This document shows positions 12,082 through 24,233 of a stretch of 64,000 nt of DNA, one piece after another. The notes below the pieces were generated by a model. It ran no database searches, was not told where the DNA came from, and worked only from the letters and a program-made list of their open reading frames with translations. The stretch spans positions 124,703,498-124,767,497 of the forward strand of contig CM042692.1 of assembly GCA_023614405.1 (NCBI GenBank), written 5' to 3'. This stretch comes from Avena insularis. Lineage: Eukaryota; Streptophyta; Magnoliopsida; Poales; Poaceae. Positions within the stretch are counted from its first letter, which is position 1. Every line of letters starts with the position of its first letter. Made by a program: the position numbers and the translations under genes.

Positions 12082-12549
12082 ATGGTGTCCGCCAAGGATA
12101 AAGGGAAGGAACCTATGGAGGAAGACCTCCAAGACCCCGGGAAGGAGAAGGAGATTAAGAGTGAAGGTGAAGACGAGCAAGGCCAATGTCCGCACACCAG
12201 CACTACCATTGCAAGCATTGGAGTGGTGGCGAACCCTGCCAGGATCATAAGGACGGCACGGATGTCAACTAGAGGGAAGCCTGCGCGTCACTGTTTGGCA
12301 CCAAGGACACCCTCTCCAAACACCAAGAGTACCTTCCATACCTTTACCCATAACCATGCAGGAAAAGAAGACTCCAAGTGGGAAGAATGGAAGAAGAATC
12401 ACAAGAGCTGGGATCCACAAACTGAAATGATTATGGGCTGCATTGAGCACAACTCGGAGTTGATTCGTACTCTCACCTTCGAGATTGAGGACTTTGGGAA
12501 ACTGATCAAGGAGCTCATCAAGAGGATACCACCACCACCAAAGGAGTAA
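12082..12549 (+). CDS. Element B small second ORF, function unknown
   Basis: An intact 155-codon frame from ATG 12082. The N-terminal half is very charged (KDKGKEPMEEDLQDPGKEKE), the middle is Ser/Thr/Arg-rich, and the C-terminal third has WEEWKKNHKSWDPQTEMI followed by a likely helical stretch ending KRIPPPPKE. I recognise no domain, signal peptide or membrane segment. It lies downstream of gag in an element that has no pol, where related grass elements also tend to keep a short ORF (recollection, untested). It may be a true element protein because it stays open while gag is frameshifted. Confidence 0.45.
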   Translation: MVSAKDKGKEPMEEDLQDPGKEKEIKSEGEDEQGQCPHTSTTIASIGVVANPARIIRTARMSTRGKPARHCLAPRTPSPNTKSTFHTFTHNHAGKEDSKWEEWKKNHKSWDPQTEMIMGCIEHNSELIRTLTFEIEDFGKLIKELIKRIPPPPKE

Positions 12550-14448
12550 TTCGTCATCAGGTTTGGCATCCCCTTGGTTTGTTCCAAGTTTGGGGGAGTG
12601 CCGCGGTATCATATCACTATCTTTTTACCTTATTAGTAGAGTCATATCATGAATAGAGGAGTTATTATGTATTATGGTTTGCATTATGGAAGTGTCCCCT
12701 CTCTCGTTAGATTTGTATCCCTTGGTGTGAGTTTCCGTTATGGAATATTAATGAGAATTTCTATCATTCACTCTTTTGCGTAGCTTATGTTAGTTTTCAA
12801 TTCGTGGTTATATGATTGATCTTGTTGTTAGTATTGGTATCACTTTGGGATCATTGAGTTAATTTAGTTGGTTTTGGCAAACCTGGCTCGGTCAGTAGCA
12901 ACACCTTTCTGAGAGTTGAAAGAAAAATATAGAAGTACTCTAAAGAAAAATAATTTCATCATCTTTATTTCTTGATTTGCTCATAAGTCTAGTATTCTCT
13001 AGTTAAGATCTTTTGTGCTTCCAAGGAAGATTGCATGTTTGTCTTTATCACTTGTGGGTTTGTTTGTTTCCTTCAACTCTTATACTTGCTACCCAGCCTT
13101 GCTAGCCAAAAACCTGTACTGAGAGGGTATTCTTCTCGTGCATCCACCTCCTTTAAACTAAAACCTTTGCCATTTGTGTCCACCATACCTACCTAGTAGC
13201 ATTATTGCTATTCCAAGTAAATTCTTGTTTTATCTACCTCCCAAATTAAACTTGTTATGTGAAAATTAGTGATTAAAGCTCTCACGAACTTGATGGCACA
13301 CTTTACTTTCTTGCATTTAATAAACTTGAACCATTGGGTCCTTCTTTGTTGCGTATATGCTTGCGCTTTATGAGTTGAAGTTAGCCGAACCATGCATCAT
13401 GGGGACCGCTTTCAACACTTCATTGGTACTTGTACCTAGTTGATATCATGTTCTTTTGCTTATGGATCCCGGCGGTGTGAAATAAAAGTGGAACTTGTAA
13501 GATCATGGAGTTTATATGTGTGTTAGAGAAACGCCTGGGCCGCTAGCCTAAGCCATGCCTAATCATGGTGGAAACTTGCAGCATAACTATAGTGAGCATT
13601 CTATGAAGCATCCTCAAGAAAAACCTATGCAAATAGCAAATAAAAAGATCACTGAGATGCTCACTGTCTGCTTGCCTTGTCATTTTGATTATGGGATAGC
13701 TCATGTGTCATGTGCAAGGGGTACCCCATTGGCGGTTCTCAATGATACACATGTATTTACAATGACAAGAGCTTGCTCGTGACTAAAGTTGAGTAGCATG
13801 AGGATCGGTAGTCATAAGTAAGGGGCATGAGATTTCAACTTATAACTTGTCAAGCATATCCTCTTAGTTGTGTCACTTTAACCTTAATCACCTAAAGATG
13901 CCTATGATAGGGGCAATGAGAGCTGAAAGCTAGTAAGTATCATAATTTTTGGGAGATCTTTATGAAACTTGCAATCCCTGCTTCCCTCTGCGAAGGGCCT
14001 TTCTTTTACTTTGTAGTTGAGTCAGTAAACCTATTCCCTTCTATCTCATCAAGTATTTTGAGTTGATGTGTTTCATTCATTCATATGATGATTTATTCAA
14101 TCATGTTTCTTATGTTCCTTGCTTTGCACATTGCTCTTATCTTGATGTTTACTACTTTGAAAACTTCATTGAAAACCAGCTATTTGTGAACTCCAGCAAA
14201 TTATCAATTATTCTTCGACCAAGAGCTAAGTTTGCCATTACCAATTATGATTCACTCTATGTATCTTTATTGTGTTTCCTTTACTCATTGCAAGTTGAGT
14301 GATATAATAGTGAGTTGTTTTCTATTATGATCTATGTATTTGATGAATGTGATGCTTCTTGTCCGTATTCTTTTATCGACTCTTCACTCCATAAACCTGA
14401 GGCCATGTTTATTGAGCTCGGTTTAAACAGGGACAAGCGAAGTCTAAG
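12550..14448 (+). other. Element B 3' internal non-coding region
   Basis: AT-rich sequence without recognisable coding content. It holds a purine-rich GTTTGGGGGAGTG at about 12588 that looks like an internal polypurine-like tract. Small ORFs at 13555-13782 and 14063-14302 have no known motif. Confidence 0.5.
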
Positions 14449-14460
14449 CTTGGGGGGAGT
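14449..14460 (+). other. Element B polypurine tract
   Basis: CTTGGGGGGAGT lies directly in front of the 3' LTR start TGATACGTCC at 14461, the place where plus-strand synthesis is primed. Confidence 0.75.
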
Positions 14461-15962
14461 TGATACGTCCATTTTGCATCACTATTCTATGTCTTAATTC
14501 ACTATTATTCATTGATATATTTCATATTGAGAGGTGATACTTATGTTATTTCATCTATTTTTGCATGGTTGATGACTTTTGGAGCATGGACCGCTGCAGT
14601 CAGGATTCTGATGGAAAAGGTGCTGTTTGGAGGCAAAATTCACGAAGATCAGAAAATCCGGGAAAATATACGGAAAATCCTAATTTTCCAGAAGACTAAG
14701 GATGCCACAAGATGAAGTGGAGGTGGGCCACAGGGGGCCCACACCACCCCATGGCGCGGGCAGGCCTAGGCCGCGCCAGGGAGTGGTGTGGCCGCCCTGG
14801 CCCACTCCAGCCTCTCCCCTCTGGCGTATATCAACCTCTCGAAACCCTAAGACTCGGAGAGCGACCACAGAAAGATTCCGCCTCAAGGCGGAAAACACCG
14901 AGAGAAAGATCTCTCCGCAGATGATTCTGGAGGAATTCCTTCCCGGAGAGGGGAGATCGTCGCCATCAACACCACCATCAAGATGGACTTCATCGGGATC
15001 ATCATCATCATCACCACCATCATCATCACCATCAGCACCCTCATCACCATCTCCTTATTGCTGTAACAATTGCGTGGAATCTTGCATAGTTCATAGGGGA
15101 AACTTTCCCGGTGTTGATTACTCTTTGTAGTTGATGCTATTGAGTGAACCATTGAATTATTGTTTATGTTCAAATTGTTATACATCATTATTCCATCTCT
15201 TATCATGATCCATATGATGTCTTGTGAGTAGTTCATTTTGTTCTTGAGGACATGGGAGAAGTCTTGTTGTTAGTAGTGGAGTTGCGTTGAGAAAGATTCA
15301 ATAGATTGTTATTTAAGTTGTGGTGTACTTCTTCTAGTGGTGTCATATGAACGTCGACTACATGACACTTCACCTATATGGGCCTAGGGGAATGCATTGT
15401 GTATTTGGCTACTACTCATAGGGGTTGCCGGAGTGACAGAAACCTGAACCCCCGTTAGGAAACCATTGCACAAGGGACGTAAGTGTCTTAGAGTTTAAAG
15501 CTGTGGTTAGGTTTCTACCTTAATTACTTTCTTGTACTTACGGATGTTTGCAAGGGGTATAATCACAAGTATGTATTAGTCTTGGATGGGATGGTACATT
15601 AGCACAGGTTCACCCACACAACACTTAGCAAGCTAGAGAAGATTAACCGACTATATGAAGCGAAAGCACTTGACAGTCTTCCCATGTGTCCTCGAGAATG
15701 TTTGGTCATCTATAGAAATACAACCAGCTTGTCCTTTGCTGCATAAAGGATTGGTCCACTTGCTGCATTCATTCTTACTGTCTTTCATTTACTCGTACTT
15801 TGTTTACTTGCTTTATCGAAAACCCCTAAAAATCCATTTGCTAAGTATTTGCAGAGAATTCCTGATCCATACCACTAGCCAGCACCTTCTGCTCCTCGTT
15901 GGGTTCGGCACTCTTTCTTATCAAAAATACTATGATACACCCCCTCTACTTGTGGGTCATCA
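14461..15962 (+). repeat. Element B 3' LTR
   Basis: A 1502-bp copy of the 3191-4707 LTR with intact TG...CA ends. It is followed directly by the TSD CTCGG and then by the resumed element A LTR. It carries the same CAT/CAC triplet tract (about 14998-15050). Confidence 0.92.
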
Positions 15963-15967
15963 CTCGG

Positions 15968-16073
15968 TCGTCCCTTATATACCTCGGCTAGTTCATGCTT
16001 TAGCCGGTTTATGCATCGGTGGACTCTGTCCTTATACCTCAGCTTGACCCTACTTGGGGTAATACCCCCAACA
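15968..16073 (-). repeat. Element A 3' LTR, inner part
   Basis: It continues the LTR broken by B: the sequence matches 39165-39267, including TTATACCTCAGCTTGACCC. It ends CCCCCAACA at 16073, which on the - strand gives the LTR start TGTTGGGGG. Confidence 0.88.
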
Positions 16074-16090
16074 TTAGTCCCCGAAGCTGG
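16074..16090 (-). other. Element A polypurine tract
   Basis: Read on the - strand, CCAGCTTCGGGGACTAA sits directly before the 3' LTR start TGTTGGGGG, as expected for a Tat-like gypsy element. Confidence 0.65.
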
Positions 16091-16590
16091 TGCGATCTTA
16101 GCATCTTTAGCTGGAAAGGCCACAACAGGTTCAATCTATCCGGATCTTTGTCTGTCTTACCAACATACATATATGTCGGCCTATACCGATTTTAACTCGG
16201 CTACACCACTTGGTGACTTGGTATTTAATTTCACTCTTTTTGGCTCTATCCGAGATATATCTCACTGGCTGAATTATAGTGTTGCATCCGGGTTATTCCT
16301 CTTAGATTCTTATCTTCTCTCATACTCTTCGCTTCATCCTACGTGTCATATAATCATTGCACTTTGCCTCATTTTAAGGACGGTGACAACATTTACTGCC
16401 ATGCGATGTTAGTTATCACTGCAGCCCATCTCATCATCTTGTGGCTCCTTGATTTTCACTATGACCATGTTCTGCCGTTATGCTTCTCCATGGTGCAACG
16501 TGTGTGTGGCATGTTCCTATGCGCTAGTTCGCGCGATACACACGCAAATCATGGGGTTAGTGGGCACAACCGATCCCAGTACCATGACGC

Positions 16591-18290
16591 GTGGCATGGT
16601 TAAATAGGGGAGCAGGGGGAACCCTCTATTCCTTTATCCTGCTCCTTCTTCTTCTTCTTCCTCACGCCACCGCCACCGCCACCACTGCTCTCTACCTTTG
16701 CGACCATGCCGCCCCTTTTCTTCCTTTGCACCTCTGCTCCACCCAAGTGCTGCCCCCTGATGCCATCACGGGACCATGGCAGTCTGTTCCTTGTGCCCTT
16801 GCAGCTAGCAGCTCGTTGGAGGAGAGCGGTGCAGAGATGGGTCCACAGGACGTGGTTGCCGTCGATGAGCACGAGGAGGAGAGAGCCGTCTTTGCATGAG
16901 GATCATGGGAGGGGTCCAACGTGACTCAGGCGGAGATAGATTGGTTGGTGCGGACCCGCCGGCTTCCACCGTAGGTCACCTGCCACCTCCCCGGCGATGA
17001 GCAAATCCCTGACGCCAAAGAGGGTGAGTTCGTCATCTTTGTTTCTCACTTTGGTCGCGGATTTGGTCTTCCAGTGAGTAATTTTGCCAAGGATTACTTT
17101 GAGACCTTTGGCCTCGAACCTCACCATCTCCCAGCGAACGTCATTTCTTCCCTCTCTACCTTTGTTTCTAGCTCCAAAGGATAGTTCGGCCTCTGTCCTA
17201 GCATCCAACTCTAGGCCAAGTTTTTCCAACTTCGTGCCAATTTCGTCCCTAATAAGGAGCTCCCTCCTGGCGAGGAACCTACGATGCAGTGCAGGGTGGC
17301 GTCAGTTTCACCCCGGAAGAGCTCTATTTTCCCCCGGATCCAGGGCCTCGACTCGTGCAAGAAGTGGCTGAGGTCCTTATTCTACGTGAAGAATAACACG
17401 AACGACAACATGATTCGTCTCCCCCCATTCTTAGTCGGCATCCCCACCAAACTTAACTAGGACCTCGACCCAAATAAGAAGAACCCTCTCGTCAACCTAT
17501 TCGAGCAACGCCTCATTGAGCTGATGGAGGCCGGGTTATGCAGTGATGATTTTATGGCTACTTTCATCAGTAGCCGAGTCTTCTCCCTTCAGCTGCGCAG
17601 TCACAAGATCTACCATATGAGAAACCGCCTCGATCTGAATCGCGTCTCCACGGTCGAGCTATCCAATGCTCAAATCTGTAGGCGATTCATGTCCATCTTT
17701 AAGACGGACATGACCGAGACATGGGAGTGGGGCATGGTTCCTTTCAGCCGAGATAACCATGTACCCCAGGTAAACTTCCCTGAGTCATAGTTTTTGAGCT
17801 ACGCCTTATGTCGGCACACTTTCTTATTTGATCTCTCTATGTTCCTTTGTGTAGAAATTCCTTCAGCAGATCATCGATGATACCCCGAATCCTTCCCTTA
17901 CTTGGGGCAAGGATCGCGAGACCTCGGATCCAGAAGAGCCAGACTCTGAGGAGTTCATGCCTATCCCTGACGCCACTTCCAGCCGACCCTCTGGTAAGAA
18001 TTCTATCCTAAGGTACTGGACGAATGATGACAATGAGGATTATTGTGATATTCTCGAGGTATTTGATCCAATGCCCCTCTCATATGCCTACCCGACTGAT
18101 TTTGCCCCAGCTAACTCAGCTAGTCAGGTGCATAACGTGCCTCCCATTGCTTCGGAGGCCAAGGTTCGGTAAAGAAACGTGTTGTGACCTCAGCTTCCCC
18201 GGTCGAACCTTCTAGGGCTAGGAAAAGGTACAAGAAGGCTGCGAAGAGACCTCCATGCCGAAGGGATCCCGCAGCTGTTACTGCGTAAGT
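16591..18290 (+). pseudogene. Element A antisense ORF (gypsy-type transposon protein), first half
   Basis: On the strand opposite to gag-pol this region encodes pieces of the protein that Tat/Grande-type elements carry between integrase and the 3' LTR (the putative gypsy-type transposon family, Transposase_28). Seen in frame fragments: GEFVIFVSHFGRGFGLPVSN and GLEPHHLPANVISSLSTF at about 17025-17160, then RLDLNRVSTVELSNAQICRR and ETWEWGMVPFSRDNHVPQ at about 17630-17770, followed by a GTAAAC donor-like site at 17770. Further coding-like pieces follow at 17855-18172 after an intron-like gap. Frames are broken by stops and shifts. The role of this protein is not established; it may regulate or assist transposition. 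Confidence 0.7.
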
Positions 18291-19483
18291 TTTCTCCGCT
18301 CTGCTATCCTTGTATTTCTAATTTCTCTCTTTCTTATTTGACTCATTTTATATTCTTGCTTCTCTCGTTAGAGATGCTCTCAACATTCCCCAGAGCGGAT
18401 ATAACATGGCCTCTCCAATCCCAAGGCCACCATCTCCTCCACCTCATGACAATACTCGGGTTTCTAGCCCCATTCGACGAAACTCTCCTCCCGCGCCAAA
18501 TAACAGTCCACCTCTATAGGAGGTAGAAAGTTTCAGTGCAGGTCGAGGTGGTGCTCTAGAGGATGCTGCCATTCCAGATCAGTAGGGTGACTCCTTTGCC
18601 CCGGAGAGAGAGATAGAAGAGATCATGGCACCGGTAGTGCTGGCGCCGAGACAGTTTTGACCGAGGTGCTGGTAAATCCGGCACCTGTTCAACCTCAACC
18701 GCAGCCGCAAACAGCCCCTATGTCAACTTTAACCCAGCAACAGCAACCACCACCAGCATCATCCGAGTCTCCCAAGACTCGGCCACAAGACTAGCCTGGG
18801 AAAAGCCCGCAGGCCAAATCTCAACCAACTTCGCAATCTCAGCCTCCTCCAACCTCATTTACTGAACCTCGGCTAGCTACCTCCTAGCAGAAAATCAATC
18901 CAGCTAGCAAATAGAAAAAAGGACGAGTTGCGACCAAGGTGACCCAGAAGAAAACTAGTGTTGCCGCCGCACAACCATCAATTGCAACCATGTTGCAGTA
19001 AGGTGCTTCTCCTTCTGCATCAGCAACAGATAAGCATATTACACTGCATACCAGCCCAGCTGCTGCGATGGACGCTCAGAAGGCCTTTTCTAGGAAAGGC
19101 TTGGTCTTGGCTCGGACTTCCAGCGGTGAAAGCCTCGGCTCACTTGCTAAGTATGCAACAATTGGAGCAATGCTGACTATGGCGAGGTTAGATGTGGAAA
19201 TCCTCTGCCCTAGAAGTTTGGTCCAGCCGAGATTGGTGAGAGGATGTTTACTACTAGCAGGGATATTGCTATTGCTAGGAAAATGATGGAGGTAAATACC
19301 TTGGCTACACCTTTGTACTTGTAATATATAATATATAACCATTAGTCCCAAGCCACCGGGGGAGTAAGATATTACTTGGCTGGATGCTCCTTTAGGTTAA
19401 CATCTAGTAACTTAGTTTTTTGGATTTAAGCATATCCAAGGTGCTGAGCCGAGTCATTGTAGATTAACCAAAATTCTCTTTAG
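18291..19483 (+). other. Element A antisense-ORF linker, low complexity
   Basis: Pro/Gln/Ser-rich coding remnants (CAA, CCA and TCA-rich) with several stops, between the Transposase_28-like core and the tandem repeats. Exon-like pieces may be present at 18370-18530 and 18650-19280, but no motif is recognisable. Confidence 0.4.
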
Positions 19484-20010
19484 AATCAAATATCTAGCCA
19501 CCTAGATTCGGATCAAGTTTACTCGGTTTGAATCTTTAGCAGCATCAAATATCTAGCCACCTAGATTCAGATCGAGTTTACTCGGCTCAAATCTTGAGTA
19601 GCATCAAATATCCAACCACCTAGATTCGGATCAAGTTTACTTAGTTCAAATCTTGAGTAGCATCAAATATCCAGCCACCTAGATTCAGTTCGAGTTTACT
19701 CAGTTCGAATCTTGAGTAGCATCAAATATCCAGCAACATAAACTCGATTTGAATCTTGAATAGCATCAAATATCTAGCCATTTAGATTCGGATCTAATTT
19801 ATTCAGTTCAAATCTTGAGTAGCATCAAATATCTAGCCACCTAGATTTAGATCGAGTTTACTCGGTTCAAATCTTGAGTAGCATCAAATATCCAGCCATC
19901 TAGATTCGGATCAAGTTTACTTGATTCAAATCTTGAGTAGAATCAAATATCCAGCCACCTAGATTCAGATCAAATTTACTCGGTTCGAATCTTGATTAGC
20001 ATCAAATATT
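19484..20010 (+). repeat. Tandem repeat, about nine 59-bp units
   Basis: The unit has the form ATCAAATATCCAGCCACCTA then GATTCGGATCAAGTTTACTC then GGTTCAAATCTTGAGTAGC. Copies follow head to tail with point changes; the unit near 19730 is shortened. No long reading frame spans the array. It lies in the spacer of element A, where Tat-type elements often carry tandem arrays. In this position it may lie in an intron of the antisense ORF. Confidence 0.9.
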
Positions 20011-20177
20011 CATATTTCTTAGTAACTAACAATCATCGCTATCAGATTGCTCACAACTGGTGCATAGTCGAGTTTCAGAGACTCCTCTTTACGCACCGGG
20101 CCTTTCTACGAAGCATAAGAAATTGCAGCTTGAGCTGAAGAATAAAGGTATATCCTTGATTTACTACCCTAGGTACT

Positions 20178-23100
20178 TGTAACACCCTCGAATCGACCCT
20201 ATGAAAGTTTCAACACTTCCCGCCAAACCCGCATAGAAACGATTCAAGGACGCCCACCAGGCACTTTCGTGCGGGTGGAAACGAAGTAATACCATTACAC
20301 AAGAGTCCTCGATGGGACCCATAGAACAGATATATTTATACATCACGACTCCAGGAGTCAAGAATACAGATATACAATACCAAGATCAAAATCACCTTGA
20401 AAACGATACAGTGTCCGAGTACGGACAAGAAGCAAATTGGGCTAAGAGCCCTGAAGAATAACCAATGGCGTCCATAACCCTGCCCAGGCCAAGACGGAAG
20501 GGTAACCCTGCTAACGACGTCGAAACCTGCTAAACAAAAGGGGGTGCCGACAAAGGGCAAAGGAAAAAGAGGAGCGTCAGTACTAAGGCCAGTACACGGC
20601 GAGGCTAGAATTCGGCGGCTCTCGCCTACATAGGTATGGTGGACTGAAGCGGCAGCGCAGCGGCACTAAACAACCTATAGAGACTCGGTATCACTGGTGG
20701 CTATTAGAGAGGGGTAAGAAACACCTATCCGGATCCAACCTGATAGTAACACCAAACATACCCATCCCGGTATTCCCCCTCGAGACCAAACGAGGAAGTC
20801 AAACCAAGGAACTCACACAGTTGGCAGTTTTATTCATTCGATTATAGTTGAAGCACTTACTAGTCAGATAAAGATAGCATGAGTCATCCTGAAGCATAAG
20901 TAGTGGGCAGTTTTAATTAACCATTCTGTGGTGGTTGGGACATTTACTAGTCAGATATAATTGTCCTGAGGAATCCCAAAACCCAGCAATTGTTGGCACT
21001 TTTATCACATTCCATTGGAGTTGCAATACTTACTAGGCAGGTATAGTATGACACAGATCACCACAGATCCACCAGTTATTGGCATTTTTAATATCCATTC
21101 CATTATAGTGAAGCTGATTACTAGTCACATATTAAGTCAAGTTTATAGCACTACTTTAGTTATGCTTGTCTATGATCGAGATACTGTGCTCCAAGTCGTG
21201 CATAACCGTGGACACGGCTTTCAGAAAGTTTTAACCTGCAGGGGTGCACAAATAGCAACACACACTCGATCAACCTCGGAAAAACCAACTCAAAACCCAA
21301 CGAGGCATTCAGGACAAAGCGATCACAGGATTCAGAAATATTTCAGGGGGCCACCCCACTAAGCTACCATAACAAAGTTGGCGGCTCGGAACAGACCTGG
21401 GTTTTGCGACGACGGTAAAACGAGGGAAGCGAAAGTGTGGGGCTTGTCGATACATGAAAACTTGGCGGCGCGATCCAAAACAGTACAGGTGCTCCACGCA
21501 CAATATTAAATAAAGCAGTAAACATGGCATAAGTACTGGATAGTACTAAAGCCCCAAACTACTTTGTGTCCCCAAGAAATAGAAATGAATCAAGCTATGG
21601 CTCAGGAGGGTCCACGGCCTCCTGGATGTGGATAGTGCGAAAAATCAAAGAACAGGTATCAAGTACTCGACGTCCTACGGGACACAAGTGAGCATGGAAG
21701 AACCAAATAACATCTATTGCCCACCGATGCCTCTGCATTAGTTATAACTAGCATTTTAATAGTTGTATTTAAAGTCATGATTAACTCCACCAATAAGCAT
21801 ATCTCCACCATAAACATCTGCCAACATACCAACAACTATGGTACTCGACAACACGAGATCGCACCTGAGCAAGCAACTACGACTCGCAAGGACAGTTATC
21901 TACCAAACACAGGTAATAGGAGGTGTCCAGGGCAATATAGAGGCTGCACGGGATATAACTGGTGTACAGAAACTAAAGCATCGCGACACGGATAGCAATA
22001 GATCAACAGGAGGAAGTAAAGACTATAAACGCAAAATAGGTAGAAGGGGAAGAGATGCTCGCCTGGGAAACACTGTCGAAGGTTCATATCCAGAGAACTT
22101 GTCGATACTCGCATGAACTCATTGGCCTAATCCGCGAAGAAGCAAACACTAGAAGAAACACCGGATGCAATATTTAATACTACGGCAGAAGATCCGGCAT
22201 GCTTATGATATGATGCATGGCATGGCGCAGATGCGGTGCAATTAGACAATATTAAGCGAAACTAGGGTCCCGACAATTAATTAATAGGTTCGAGTTATTT
22301 AGAACCCCGCAATTTAAATGTTGTATTAACAGGGCGAAACATGGCATCAGTTCGCTACACCAATTTAAATGGAGTCCGAAATAAGACTAGAATAGCCCAC
22401 ATATAAACTCCATATTTAATTATGAGGTGAATCGGCATAATGCCCCCAAACCACAGACATGTATGCATGCATGAAGAATTTATTATGCGACAGTTGATAA
22501 AGTCATATTATAAAAAATAGGGGTCTCGGATAAAGGGGTCACACATTGCTGTTTGGCGATCTTGGTTCGATGTGGTTCATATTCGGTCTCGCCAGGATCG
22601 GTCTTCGGACCGGGGCTTTGGGGTTCGACATCTTCGGGTCCAAGGGTCAGAGATCTTGGTGTTCCGTGAAGGAGTTCTTGATGGTCCGCGAGGGAGACTC
22701 GGGGTTCCACGTCTTCGGACTTCGGGAAGAAGATCTTGGAGGGTACACTCGAACTGTCGGATCCATGCCAGGGTAGTTGGGTGACTTCTTGGTACATCTC
22801 CACCTGACCTCGGTGCTTCGATATCCTCCTATGATCGACGGCGGAGATCTTGTCGAGGCCGTCGGGTTCGTTTTCTCTTGGCCACAGCTAAGGCATCGGG
22901 AACTCTAGGCGCCAACAACAAACAAAAAGAAACATCGGGTTAAACATGTGACTAAGACACGATTGAGCAGCCAAGCAATCTTCCTTGGGTGCATCTAGGG
23001 ACGCGTAGAAACATAGGAGGACGGGGACCGCTATGCCGGTTGGTCGCCGGGTTGTAGGAGGACAACCACCTGATGGCGTTGTAGGGGCGACGGGGGTAGG

Positions 23101-24233
23101 GAGCACCTACACAGCGAGACAAAAGGCGGACAGAGGGCAGCAAGGAATGCACATGGATGAATCAGGGACACGACAGGATGGCGTGCGACGCTTGGCAGAG
23201 GAAGGGGCGCACCACACCGGTGGACGGCAGAGCGCAGAAGGCAGCCTCGGGGCAGTGGCGCCGCATCGCTAGAGGCCAAGGTGGTGATAGGCCCGGACGA
23301 GGGGGGCGATGCGGGCGGGGAGGAGCTCAGCGGAGGCGGCGCTCATAGAGGGGAAGGTCGCAGAGGCGGGACCGCTGGCCCGGCGGCCGGAGGCGAGCGT
23401 GGTAGCGCGGCCTAGGGATCTGGCGGCGACGAGGAATCACGGGCCAGGGAGATCGAGGGAACGAGGGAATCAGTGAGGCGGGAGGTGGAGGCGCGCGGCG
23501 GCCCGAGGTAGAGGAGGCCGATGGCGGAAGCGAGAGGTGTAGGTAGGAGAGGCGGGGCTCGCTGTGGGATCAGAGGAGGAGGCGAGGCGAGGGCAACGGG
23601 GTAGGTGGCGATGGGAGGTGCCTGTGGGGTGGGGACGGGGCACGTGGAAAACGACGCGGAGGTGGTGGCTGGGGCGAGCGGGAGTGGTGGCGCGCGTGTC
23701 CGCGCGCGTGAGCGGGGTGGGGTTGGGTTGGTGGGTGGTTCGCTAGGGTGGTGGGACGGTGGAGCGGGTGACATGGCAGGGTGTGGGCCTGGAGAAAAGA
23801 GGTGGCAGGCAGGGAGTGGTCGGGGTGAGGTGGAGGTTGGGGGACATGGCTGGTTGGGGGGGTTGGTGAGTGGAGAGGGTGGGCTAGGGTTTTGGTAACG
23901 GGGTGGTAGGCTGGCTGGCTGGGCCTGGCCGGTTGCCTCCCCGGTTTAATAAAATATTTTTATTTTATTCCGTTTATTTTTAAAAGACTTCTGCAATTAG
24001 TTTTTGGGCAAAACAAAATATCCGTAAGAGGCCGGGTTTTAATTTGAAATAAAGACGGGGGATATTTAGAAAACAAAGATAGGCTTTTCGAAAATAGTTT
24101 TAGGCAAAAATATGCATGAGGACATGACGATGCTCAAATGCAATGTGGCATGATGACATGAGCATGTGGTCATAACGATGCAATGCACAAAAACAACGCG
24201 ATTTTCTAGTAGTGGCTTTAGCGGGATGCCACA
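20178..24233 (-). repeat. Element E 3' LTR (left copy, 4056 bp)
   Basis: It aligns with 25025-28938 throughout with scattered differences. It keeps a 157-bp segment (22329-22485) that is absent from the other copy. The part at about 23030-23900 is GC-rich and makes long Pro/Gly/Ala/Arg-rich frames on both strands, which I regard as composition artefacts. Confidence 0.92.

Larger units (their letters stand above)
3191..15962 (+). mobile_element. Element B: Athila-like gypsy element lacking pol
   Basis: The element has two LTRs of about 1.5 kb (3191-4707 and 14461-15962), a 5-bp TSD CTCGG at 3186-3190 and 15963-15967, a primer-binding site starting TGGCGCCGTT at 4719, and a polypurine tract at 14449-14460. 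The LTR start (TGATACGTCC in the right copy, TTATACGTCC in the left) and the PBS, which fits tRNA-Asp, are those of grass Athila-type families. Inside are a gag-like ORF and one small second ORF, but no protease, RT, RNase H or integrase. It is therefore non-autonomous, moved by enzymes of a relative. A 4.7-kb solo LTR is inserted at 7181-11897. Confidence 0.9.

Noticed and set aside
16591..16899. Apparent signal peptide (leucine run) protein
   Set aside because: The leucines come from a CTT/TTC-rich tract at the start of the Tat antisense ORF region, with no further support.
19484..20010. CRISPR-like array of repeats
   Set aside because: The repeats are contiguous 59-bp units without unique spacers, in plant retrotransposon DNA.
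23412..23898. Long Pro/Gly/Ala-rich ORFs on both strands
   Set aside because: They lie in the GC-rich core of the element E LTR, occur in both LTR copies and in several frames, and show no domain.
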